Notes: generated by a model not told the origin, from the sequence alone. Positions 1-5,820 are shown, counted from the stretch's first letter. The stretch is DNA of 6,095 nt from Candidatus Babeliales bacterium (GCA_020053845.1 JAGVMI010000112.1:1-6095), one strand, 5' to 3'. Translations and numbers: made by a program.

Positions 1-1140
1 ATGATAAGATCATATGTGTATGCACTTGCCTTAGCGATGTGCTCTTTTAATAGTACGGTATGCTCTGATGCACCTGCAAATCACCTCAAAAAAATAGACT
101 ACCATCGCGTTCCTCATACAACGCAGGTGTTACAGCTGGGAAGTTTATCGCTCTACTTTGATCGTGAGCCGTCAGTGCAATCGATTCCGGATCGTGCTCG
201 TGCCACATCGGCTTATGTATTCATGTGCCCTGGAGTTTCCGTGGTATCGGATGAATGCAAAAAAGCAATCGGGCAGATCAATAATATAAGCGGGAGTCCG
301 TTCAAGATTCAGGTAGAGCAAGTAACTCGTCCGGTGCAGGGGCTTAAAATTACTTTTTTGTGTGATACTAAGGCAGTAAGTGTCTCGTATCGCTTTTTTG
401 ACTCCATACAGCGGCAAAAGGGAGTAGTTTTTAATGTGCACGATCGCACCTTCCTTGAGCAGCTGGGCAAAAAAATCAATCCTGTACTGCGCACTGCATC
501 TGTGCGCTCGCCATGTGTAGTGGTTGATTGTGGGCATGGCGGAATCGATAGCGGTGCTGTTGGGTTGTACGGTGTTACTGAAAAGCATGTCTGCCTAGCT
601 ATTGGTACATCAGTGGCACGAGAATTGCGCAAGCAAGGCATTACTGCATTTTTAACGCGCGATGCCGACATTACTCGTGCATTGGATGAACGTACAAGCT
701 TTGCAAATTGCTGCCAGGCAGATCTTCTTGTATCAGTGCATGCGAATGCAGCGGGGCAAGCCAAAGCATGTGGCATAGAAACCTTTTGTATTCAGCCTCA
801 TCTTTTTAGAAATGCTCCTTCAATACTTGATGTGCAACAATCTGCTCAGATTCAGCAATTCGATAATCAGACGTATGATCGCGGATTGATTGCTGCACGT
901 GAGATTCAGCAATCAATTATGCAGGAAGCCCGCAGCATATACCATGACGCGCACGATCGTGGCGTAAAAGAGGCCGTATCGCAAGGTATGTTGGGCGTTA
1001 TTATGCCCGCGGTGCTGGTGGAGGTAGGATTTGTAACGCATCCGCATGAAGCATTGCTGCTCGCGCAAACTGCGTACCAGGATACGCTGGCACGTGGCAT
1101 TAGCAAAGGTATTGCTGCCTACTTTGCTAAACAACTGTAG
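1..1140 (+). CDS. Exported N-acetylmuramoyl-L-alanine amidase (Amidase_3, zinc-dependent)
   Basis: This enzyme cleaves the amide bond between N-acetylmuramic acid and L-alanine of the stem peptide, so it acts on peptidoglycan outside the inner membrane. The 379-residue product opens with a signal peptide (Arg3, then the hydrophobic stretch YVYALALAMCSF). Residues about 42-150 are beta-strand-rich and resemble an AMIN-type wall-targeting domain (inference). The catalytic domain spans about 172-376. Its family motifs are all visible: DCGHGG with zinc ligand His179, zinc ligand Glu194 (VTEKH), SVHANA with zinc ligand His247, RGVKEA at 320-325, and PAVLVEVGF with catalytic Glu341. The gap between His247 and Glu341 (94 residues) is longer than in minimal amidases, which suggests an inserted segment. 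The ATG is the first base of the window, so an upstream start cannot be excluded, but the signal peptide begins immediately. dnaA follows 91 bases downstream in the same direction. Family assignment is secure; the exact division role (AmiA/B/C-like) is inferred. Confidence 0.93.
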   Translation: MIRSYVYALALAMCSFNSTVCSDAPANHLKKIDYHRVPHTTQVLQLGSLSLYFDREPSVQSIPDRARATSAYVFMCPGVSVVSDECKKAIGQINNISGSPFKIQVEQVTRPVQGLKITFLCDTKAVSVSYRFFDSIQRQKGVVFNVHDRTFLEQLGKKINPVLRTASVRSPCVVVDCGHGGIDSGAVGLYGVTEKHVCLAIGTSVARELRKQGITAFLTRDADITRALDERTSFANCCQADLLVSVHANAAGQAKACGIETFCIQPHLFRNAPSILDVQQSAQIQQFDNQTYDRGLIAAREIQQSIMQEARSIYHDAHDRGVKEAVSQGMLGVIMPAVLVEVGFVTHPHEALLLAQTAYQDTLARGISKGIAAYFAKQL

Positions 1141-1231
1141 AAAAGCAGCTTTTTCACTTCTTTTTAAACGTTTCATGATATGGTAGATTGGTCTGAGTTT
1201 TGGGATAGTCACCTATTTGTATGCAAGTGGT
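1141..1231. other. Amidase-dnaA intergenic spacer
   Basis: This short spacer lies between two co-directional genes. I see no convincing sigma70 promoter in it: a TTCACT at 1153-1158 lacks a good -10 at the right distance. I see no terminator either. TTTTTCACT at 1150-1158 matches the loose DnaA-box pattern TTWTNCACA at all but the last base and could be an autoregulatory site, but one such T-rich match is weak. Co-transcription of dnaA with the amidase is possible. Confidence 0.4.
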
Positions 1232-2626
1232 ATGTGCGATATTTGGCAACAATTTTTAACTATTGCTCGTGACGAAGTTGGCAGCCGCGTTGTAGAAACG
1301 TGGTTTAAAGCCATATCATTTGTGCGCTTTGATGCCGCTGTTACTACAGTGTATCTTGAAGCTCCGAACGTGTTTGTGCGTGATTGGGTGCAAAAGCATT
1401 ACCAAGCGCTTTTCCAAACTCATTTGGGCAGGCTGCTTCATGTGGCAACGCTGCGCGTAGTATTTCAAGATAACCGCCTGCAGCCTCAGGAAACGGTGCA
1501 GGTACAGCAATCGCCTGTTGCCCAACCACCATCTGACCAACTCATGGTGCGCGCGCAGCAAGCGCCTGCATACCTTGATGCGGTAAAAAAAAGGCCAAGC
1601 TCTTCCATTAATGGCTTGCATACTTTTGAGTCATTTGTGGTAGGATCGAGCAATTCGCTTGCATATGCTGCGGCTCATGCAATAACGGAAAAGCCCGGCA
1701 TTCTTTACAATCCGCTTTTTATCTACGGTAAGTCAGGCTTGGGCAAAACACATTTGCTGCATGCAATAGGCAACGAAATAAAAACGCGTAATAAAGATGC
1801 GGTAGTGGTATACCAAACCACCGATCGTTTTGTGACCGAATTTATCAATGCTATTCGATTTGATAAAGTACATCGCTTCAAAGAAAAATACCGTCAAGTC
1901 GATATTTTGCTCATCGATGATGTGCAGTTCATCTCGAATAAAGAGCAGACTCAGGAAGCTTTCTTCCATATTTTCAATTCGCTCTATGACGCACACAAGC
2001 AGATCGTATTTTCGAGCGATACATTTCCTCAGGATATTACGGGCATAGCGGAGCGCTTACAATCACGTTTGGCATCAGGTTTGGTTGCAGATATGCACAT
2101 GCCAAGCCTTGAAACAAAAGTGGCCATCATCAAAAAGAAAGCTGCACTGAGCAATGAAGATATTGGCGATGAAGTAGCTTACTTTATTGCATCACTGCCT
2201 GTTTCTAATGTACGTGAGCTTGAAGGTGCACTTATTCGTGTTCTGGCATTTAGTTCGCTAACTCATCAGCCAATTACCTTAGAACTGGCACAAAAAGTGC
2301 TTGCTCGTGGCGTGATGTACCACACAGCAAAGCGGCAGCATGTCGATTTTGATCGCATTATTAACACAGTCAACAAGTACTACCCCTGTACGCTTGCAGC
2401 ACTGCGTTCCAAAAGCCGCAATAAAGATGTTGCACTTGCGCGCCACGTCGTGATGTTTTTCATGAAGCAGTTAACGGATAGATCACTACGTGCTATTGGC
2501 GAATATCTTGGCGGGCGTGATCATTCAACAATTATGCATGGCCTTGAAAAAGTGCAAGAGCAGATTGTAGGCGACAAAACTTTCGAGCAGACCATCAAAA
2601 TTATCGAGCGTGAGCTTGCGGGCTAA
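1232..2626 (+). CDS. dnaA: Chromosomal replication initiator protein DnaA
   Basis: DnaA is the AAA+ initiator that binds DnaA boxes, opens the origin and helps load the helicase. The 464-residue product has the four usual parts: domain I (about 1-78, starting CDIWQQF), a Gln/Pro-rich linker (about 79-127), the AAA+ domain (about 128-345) and the DNA-binding domain IV (about 365-464). Visible motifs are Walker A GKSGLGKTH (166-174, Lys172), Walker B ILLIDDVQF (225-233), the box VII arginine Arg279, sensor 2 NVRELEGAL (Arg328) and the signature GGRDHSTIMHG (427-437). Arg396, His431 and Thr433 match the box-reading residues of E. coli DnaA, so the recognised site is probably the usual TTATCCACA. 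The frame also opens at TTG 1217, but ATG 1232 puts CDIWQQF at the N-terminus as in other DnaAs. Neither start has a clear Shine-Dalgarno site. Sensor 1 reads SSDTFP instead of the usual SDR, and box VII reads SRLASGL where SRFxWGL is typical. No dnaN is adjacent. Confidence 0.96.
   Translation: MCDIWQQFLTIARDEVGSRVVETWFKAISFVRFDAAVTTVYLEAPNVFVRDWVQKHYQALFQTHLGRLLHVATLRVVFQDNRLQPQETVQVQQSPVAQPPSDQLMVRAQQAPAYLDAVKKRPSSSINGLHTFESFVVGSSNSLAYAAAHAITEKPGILYNPLFIYGKSGLGKTHLLHAIGNEIKTRNKDAVVVYQTTDRFVTEFINAIRFDKVHRFKEKYRQVDILLIDDVQFISNKEQTQEAFFHIFNSLYDAHKQIVFSSDTFPQDITGIAERLQSRLASGLVADMHMPSLETKVAIIKKKAALSNEDIGDEVAYFIASLPVSNVRELEGALIRVLAFSSLTHQPITLELAQKVLARGVMYHTAKRQHVDFDRIINTVNKYYPCTLAALRSKSRNKDVALARHVVMFFMKQLTDRSLRAIGEYLGGRDHSTIMHGLEKVQEQIVGDKTFEQTIKIIERELAG
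2623..2626. other. Four-base stop-codon overlap of dnaA and the convergent gene
   Basis: The bases CTAA hold TAA of dnaA on the + strand (2624-2626) and TAG of the leftward gene on the - strand (2623-2625). I see no hairpin with a T-run on either side that would end transcription of either gene, so their transcripts probably overlap at the 3' ends. Confidence 0.85.
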
Positions 2627-3705
2627 GTACTTATTGGCCACAGCATAAGTTCGTGATGTTCAAGAGGCGAATTCTGCCGCTTATCTTTAGTTCTTAAATA
2701 GCAATCGTGGAAACATTTTTGTGCGAGAAATGCGTACCATTCTGCGTACGAATTAAAGTTATGTTTGTGTTTGATGCCCACAATTGACGGGAAATGTTCG
2801 GTATCAATAATGATGATTTTAGGTTTATTATCCACGAGCTCCTGGGTGAAAATAAAGTTATTTTCATGAGCATCGATAAATAGATCGAGATCGTTTGAGA
2901 GCTTCATAATAGTTTTTGTTTTTTCTGCGCGTGGCATAGAGAATTCATGCGCAGTATCAATTTCATCAGCTACAATTGCGTATGTGCCGGGTATATGCGT
3001 GGTGAGTGTGTGCATGTCCTTGCTCATATTGCGTCCGTGTATAACCATCCATTTATTATCTTTGGGTTCCCAAAACCATTTTCGTGGCGCTTCAATGCGT
3101 CCCTTCCACTCAGGCATAGCGGCAATTTTCTCAAGTGTTTTGCGGCGATTTTCGATGCGCGTCAATCCGCCTACATGACGATTAGCTCCGCCTGCCATGT
3201 AGAAGAAAAAAACGGGATCTGATCCTTTGGCATAGTAATCAAAGAAGGTATCAGGATGCTCAATAAAAAGCTTGAGTACAAAAGGATAATCATTAAATTT
3301 CAGAACAAGCAATCCGCATAGGCGCGAAAAATTGAAGTTTTTCTTTTGCAATATAGTGAAATGGCTGAGCTTTTTTTGATGATGTTTGAGCTCATCAAGC
3401 AGTTCATTAATAAGGGAATCAAGCTGCTTGCCGCTGACCACAGGAGTAGCAAATGTTTTGCGATCGTAAATTATTCCCTGAGGCAGAAGATCTTTATAAA
3501 AATACTGCCGCTTGAATGCAAAAATAGGATAGGGCTCAAGATGAGAATTTTTTATGCTATACACGCGCGAATCATCTTCCCACTGAACTGTAGCAGAGGG
3601 CATATGTTTATTTCTGCGATGGCGATAAAGATCGGGACATACAAGGGAATTTGAAAAAAACAGTACGGCAAACCACGATACGTATCGTATACTTTTTGTC
3701 TTCAC
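2623..3705 (-). CDS. Exported protein of unknown function with a kinase-like residue pattern
   Basis: I do not recognise the family of this 360-residue protein. A signal peptide (MKTKSIRYVSWFAVLFFSNS) precedes a basic stretch (RHRRNK, 28-33), so the product is probably secreted or periplasmic. The Cys at 23 lacks a good lipobox because Val precedes it. Inside the mature protein there is a pattern reminiscent of APH/LPS-kinase-like folds: a possible beta3 strand PFVLKLF with Lys145, then a DxHxxN motif in FIDAHENNFIF (Asp278, His280, Asn283), then IIIIDTEHF with Asp301 in the place of the DFG aspartate. The 133-residue Lys-Asp spacing is plausible for a kinase, but there is no glycine-rich loop. 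The kinase reading is inference. The start is GTG (3703-3705) with GAGAG at 3710-3714 as ribosome binding site. It overlaps dnaA by four bases at its 3' end, and its own promoter lies at 3771-3800. Nothing suggests truncation. Confidence 0.8.
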   Translation of the reverse strand: MKTKSIRYVSWFAVLFFSNSLVCPDLYRHRRNKHMPSATVQWEDDSRVYSIKNSHLEPYPIFAFKRQYFYKDLLPQGIIYDRKTFATPVVSGKQLDSLINELLDELKHHQKKLSHFTILQKKNFNFSRLCGLLVLKFNDYPFVLKLFIEHPDTFFDYYAKGSDPVFFFYMAGGANRHVGGLTRIENRRKTLEKIAAMPEWKGRIEAPRKWFWEPKDNKWMVIHGRNMSKDMHTLTTHIPGTYAIVADEIDTAHEFSMPRAEKTKTIMKLSNDLDLFIDAHENNFIFTQELVDNKPKIIIIDTEHFPSIVGIKHKHNFNSYAEWYAFLAQKCFHDCYLRTKDKRQNSPLEHHELMLWPIST

Positions 3706-3770
3706 GCTACTCTCGGTATGTAAGGGCGCGCATACAAGACGCGCTTTATTTTGCTCTCTTCATGTCAAAA

Positions 3771-3800
3771 AAAGTACAGGAAAAGGTTATTTCCTGTCAA
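3771..3800 (-). promoter_or_regulatory. Sigma70-type promoter for the exported 360-residue gene
   Basis: Read on the - strand, a perfect -35 TTGACA (3795-3800) is followed after 18 bases by TACTTT (3771-3776), a weak -10. Transcription would start near 3764, giving a leader of about 58 bases before the GTG at 3705. The spacer holds most of the 22-bp dyad at 3776-3797, a position where a bound protein would block RNA polymerase. The -35 is convincing; the -10 is not certain. Confidence 0.55.
3776..3797. repeat. 22-bp dyad (8-bp arms, 6-bp spacer), possible operator
   Basis: The arms ACAGGAAA (3776-3783) and TTTCCTGT (3790-3797) are perfect inverted copies around AGGTTA. The dyad overlaps the -35 and fills the -35/-10 spacer of the leftward promoter, which fits a repressor site. 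It could also be chance: arms of this length are expected about once in a window this size if spacer length is free. Confidence 0.5.
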
Positions 3801-3854
3801 TTGATTTGTCTGGGAAATGCGATTCAGTCGATAATTTAAACAAAAAGTAATCCT

Positions 3855-3884
3855 TTGACTTTTAACTTGAGCCTCTGGTAGCAT
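3855..3884 (+). promoter_or_regulatory. Sigma70-type promoter for the 178-residue gene
   Basis: TTGACT (3855-3860, five of six consensus bases) is followed after 18 bases by TAGCAT (3879-3884, four of six). The expected transcription start is near 3890-3892. That leaves an untranslated leader of about 115 bases, unusually long for this compact region and rich in inverted repeats. Confidence 0.6.
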
Positions 3885-3899
3885 GATTACTGACCTGGC

Positions 3900-3931
3900 C
3901 CAAACATGCCCTTTGCGGGGCATGTGCTTGG
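3900..3931 (+). promoter_or_regulatory. Leader hairpin 1 of the 178-residue gene
   Basis: ACATGCCC (3904-3911) and GGGCATGT (3918-3925) pair perfectly around a six-base loop TTTGCG. CCAA (3900-3903) and TTGG (3928-3931) extend the stem past a two-base GC bulge. No T-run follows, so it is not an intrinsic terminator. It begins about ten bases after the predicted transcription start, so it may protect the 5' end or form part of a regulatory leader. Confidence 0.6.
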
Positions 3932-3974
3932 TTATGAAGCGGTGGAAAAAAGGTGTAGTAGAGTAGTGATGATA

Positions 3975-3999
3975 ACCCTTCTTTCTTAAGAGAAAGGGT
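3975..3999 (+). promoter_or_regulatory. Leader hairpin 2 covering the ribosome binding site
   Basis: ACCCTT (3975-3980) pairs with AAGGGT (3994-3999). After one bulged C, TTTC (3982-3985) pairs with GAGA (3990-3993, one G-T pair) around a TTAA loop. The 3' arm contains the Shine-Dalgarno sequence AGAAAGGG (3991-3998), six bases before the ATG at 4005, so this fold would hide it. ATAACC (3972-3977) can instead pair with GGTTAT (3930-3935), which would disrupt this stem and free the ribosome binding site. Confidence 0.5.
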
Positions 4000-4004
4000 G
4001 CAGT

Positions 4005-4541
4005 ATGTTGCTGGACAATCCGTTACAGCGGCAGCGTGACATTCTCTATCAGTTAAGCTGTCTACCGCGTAAAATAGTTGGGCTTCATGGTAACGAGAAC
4101 GTGACAGATTTTGTCATGTACGAACTGTGCGCCGAGCACTGCTTCAATCTCGACAAAGCGGCCTACTTCGTCGATAATCCCGATTTTGATTGTATCAAAG
4201 GTATTGCGGGCCATGCGCGCAGTGAACGCTTTTCTCCATCGAGTGACGACATCTGGAGTAATCCTCAAGGATTTACTCAGCATATGAGAAAATCACCGTT
4301 CAATAGCGCAGTGCGTGGTTTTGCTCATGAGAGCATGAAAAAGCGCGGCGTTACCGATGATGACATTGCAAAAGTAGTTGCACAGGCTATCGGCATTACG
4401 TGTCATGGTTTTTTCAGCTGGGATATGAAGCATGATAACCATGGCATTTTTATTTTCGAGAGCACATGCACGCTTGATCAAGATGTCAAAAGTCATCTGG
4501 TTGACGGCCTTGCGCTTTTTAGCTTTTGCCCGGTGTTTTAG
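4005..4541 (+). CDS. Unrecognised 178-residue cytoplasmic protein
   Basis: I do not recognise this protein. It has no signal peptide or membrane segment and is probably a soluble alpha/beta protein. It is unusually rich in Cys and His: LCAEHC (41-46), Cys63, His70, ITCHGFF (Cys133, His134), KHDNHG (His143, His146), Cys155 and Cys175. A metal site is conceivable but not shown. Other distinctive stretches are KIVGLHGNENVTDF (23-36) and the mostly hydrophobic end, residues 166-178. The ATG at 4005 has a good ribosome binding site (AGAAAGGG, 3991-3998). The promoter at 3855-3884 and the folded leader argue that this is a real, regulated gene. It converges on pgk, sharing four bases at the stop codons. 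Its usual length is unknown because the family is unknown. Confidence 0.75.
   Translation: MLLDNPLQRQRDILYQLSCLPRKIVGLHGNENVTDFVMYELCAEHCFNLDKAAYFVDNPDFDCIKGIAGHARSERFSPSSDDIWSNPQGFTQHMRKSPFNSAVRGFAHESMKKRGVTDDDIAKVVAQAIGITCHGFFSWDMKHDNHGIFIFESTCTLDQDVKSHLVDGLALFSFCPVF
4538..4541. other. Four-base stop-codon overlap of the 178-residue gene and pgk
   Basis: The bases TTAG hold TAG of the rightward gene (4539-4541) and, on the - strand, TAA of pgk (4538-4540). It is the mirror image of the overlap at 2623-2626. An imperfect stem at 4548-4566 lies close by inside pgk but has no T-run, so no terminator can be called. Confidence 0.85.
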
Positions 4542-5713
4542 CTATCAGATTGCAATGCATGTAATCCCGCAAGTGGCATACCTGCAAGGTAGGTAAGTGT
4601 TGCGCCTCCACCTGTAGAAAGGTATGAAAGGCGATCCGCGAGTTTGCATGTGTGTACTGCTGCTACTGCGTCACCCCCTGCTACGCACGTGTATGCAGGT
4701 GATACTGCCATTGCATCAAGAATGGCAAACGTACTTGCACGTGTTTCGGGACGCGTTGCAAATCCCATGGCGCCGTTAAAAAGTACGCTTCCTGCTTGAG
4801 CAATAAGCTGGCTTAGCTTTGCGGTACTTTGCGGACCAAAGGCGATGCCGAAATCTGTTTCGCGCAGATCATTGGCCGTTCTGACTTCAAGTGCACCTTC
4901 AGGCCCATGCATGCCGACTAAAAAATCTATGGGCTCAAAGTAGTGTGCATGGTTTTTTTGTTGCTGCTCCATAAGCATGCGGCACGTATCAATAAGCACA
5001 TCATCAACAAGTGAGATGCCAACTTTTTTGCCCTGTGCTTTCATGAACGTAAATATGAGCGCAGGACACAGTACAAGCGTGTCTGCTTTGTGTGCAAATG
5101 CTTCAATAAGTTTAAGCTTATCGCTTACTTTACTGCCTCCTATGATGACCATGTAGGGGCGAGCAGGATTGCTGTTCAAAGGTTCAAGATGTTCAAGCTC
5201 GCGCTGTACGCACAAGCCAATCGTGCGCATGTGGGGTGCAAAAAAGTGGGGCACAAGACTGATAGAACTATCATCTCGGTGGAGTGTGCCAAATGCATCC
5301 TGCATAAAATAATCTCCCAGTGAGCTCAGTTCGCGAGCAAATGCAGTATCTTTACTTTTTTCTCCGGGAAAAAACCGCAGATTCTCAAGCAATACGAGTG
5401 TTGTATCAAGAGTTTGAGAAGCGTTATAAGCATCTTGAATGGTAGGTGCCCAGTGTACTTTATGGCCCTGATGCTCAAACCATGCAATAAGATGCCGCGT
5501 GCTATACGCAAAATCTGTACCCTTTGGCTGACCGAGATGCGTGATGATAATCGGTTTGCCGCCAGCACGTGTTACATACTCAATTGTTGGCATTGTTTCA
5601 CGCAAACGAAAATCATCAAGAATTATGCCATCATGTAACGGTACGTTAAGATCTGCTCGAATAAGCACGCGCTTATTGCGCATATCCCATGAAGATAGTA
5701 GCGAATGCATCAT
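4538..5713 (-). CDS. pgk: Phosphoglycerate kinase
   Basis: Pgk transfers the acyl phosphate of 1,3-bisphosphoglycerate to ADP, giving 3-phosphoglycerate and ATP, in the cytoplasm. The 391-residue length is normal for a bacterial Pgk. N-lobe motifs: RVLIRADLNVP (15-25), DDFRLR (33-38, substrate Arg36), THLGQPKG (58-65), LLENLRF (Arg113) and DAFGTLHR (Arg146). C-lobe motifs: GGSKVSDK (192-199, catalytic-region Lys195), FGPQST (292-297), LFNGAMG (311-317), VAGGDAVAAV (344-353) and LSTGGGATL (365-373). The canonical HLGRP arginine, part of the basic patch for 3-phosphoglycerate, is Gln62 here; the other basic residues are kept. The open frame extends to 5761, but ATG 5713 is preferred because AAGGAG (5721-5726) sits seven bases upstream and because this gives the usual distance to RVLIR. 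The gene stands alone, with no gap or tpi beside it, and converges on the 178-residue gene. Confidence 0.96.
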   Translation of the reverse strand: MMHSLLSSWDMRNKRVLIRADLNVPLHDGIILDDFRLRETMPTIEYVTRAGGKPIIITHLGQPKGTDFAYSTRHLIAWFEHQGHKVHWAPTIQDAYNASQTLDTTLVLLENLRFFPGEKSKDTAFARELSSLGDYFMQDAFGTLHRDDSSISLVPHFFAPHMRTIGLCVQRELEHLEPLNSNPARPYMVIIGGSKVSDKLKLIEAFAHKADTLVLCPALIFTFMKAQGKKVGISLVDDVLIDTCRMLMEQQQKNHAHYFEPIDFLVGMHGPEGALEVRTANDLRETDFGIAFGPQSTAKLSQLIAQAGSVLFNGAMGFATRPETRASTFAILDAMAVSPAYTCVAGGDAVAAVHTCKLADRLSYLSTGGGATLTYLAGMPLAGLHALQSDS

Positions 5714-5820
5714 ACGTATGCTCCTTGAGCTTAGTGAAAGAGAGCATTGCAGCGCATGCATGATGTGATATCCTAAAGTAACTGTTTAGCATATTGCCGT
5801 ACAAAATAAAAGAGAGAGAC
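5714..5820. other. Divergent spacer between pgk and the exported gene at the right edge
   Basis: This spacer must carry the start signals of both genes. For pgk (- strand), TTGTAC (5799-5804), 18 bases, then TACTTT (5775-5780) is a weak candidate that repeats the spacing and -10 of the promoter at 3771-3800. For the rightward gene, TAGCAT (5787-5792) is a possible -10 without a good -35. The two candidates overlap, so the promoters may compete. Confidence 0.35.
5721..5726 (-). promoter_or_regulatory. pgk: Ribosome binding site deciding the pgk start
   Basis: On the - strand AAGGAG lies seven bases before the ATG ending at 5713, the strongest Shine-Dalgarno match in the window. It favours this start over the in-frame ATG at 5759-5761, which would add 16 residues not typical of Pgk. 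Confidence 0.85.

Larger units (their letters stand above)
3706..4004. other. Divergent regulatory region between the 360-residue and 178-residue genes
   Basis: This 299-base stretch has no gene of its own that I can support. It holds a leftward promoter (3771-3800) with a 22-bp dyad, a rightward promoter (3855-3884), and the roughly 115-base leader of the rightward gene with two hairpins. On the leftward side, GCGCG (3738-3742) and CGCGC (3726-3730), read on the + strand, would form a small hairpin in the leader of the 360-residue gene. Confidence 0.65.

Noticed and set aside
309..776. Long leftward open frame opposite the amidase gene
   Set aside because: It is a shadow of the conserved amidase frame; its composition (Thr/Ser/Arg/Cys-rich, no motif) is that of antisense translation.
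1141..1165. Possible terminator after the amidase (AAAAGC, A, GCTTTT followed by T-rich sequence)
   Set aside because: The inverted copies are separated by one base, so the usable stem is short and almost all A-T; too weak to stop transcription.
1585..1592. Run of eight A in dnaA, a possible slippage or frameshift site
   Set aside because: It lies in the variable linker, the downstream frame is the conserved one, and no stimulatory structure or useful alternative product is evident.
2828..2836. TTATCCACG, one base from the DnaA-box consensus, near dnaA
   Set aside because: It is a single site inside a coding region, with no cluster of boxes or AT-rich unwinding element; it does not support an origin.
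3758..3763. Tiny leftward frame ATG AAG AGA GCA AAA TAA as a leader peptide
   Set aside because: Five codons beginning at the predicted transcription start, without a ribosome binding site; too little to support.
3651..3839. 62-codon rightward frame over the leftward promoter
   Set aside because: It starts inside the signal peptide region of the 360-residue gene and runs through its promoter and dyad; no ribosome binding site or recognisable protein features.
3890..4004. Leader as a known RNA such as SRP RNA, tmRNA or a GEMM or fluoride riboswitch
   Set aside because: None of the conserved sequence blocks of these RNAs is present.
4548..4566. Imperfect stem (GATTGCA / TGTAATC) near the pgk 3' end as a bidirectional terminator
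   Set aside because: It lies inside pgk coding sequence, contains a G-T pair and has no T-run on either strand.
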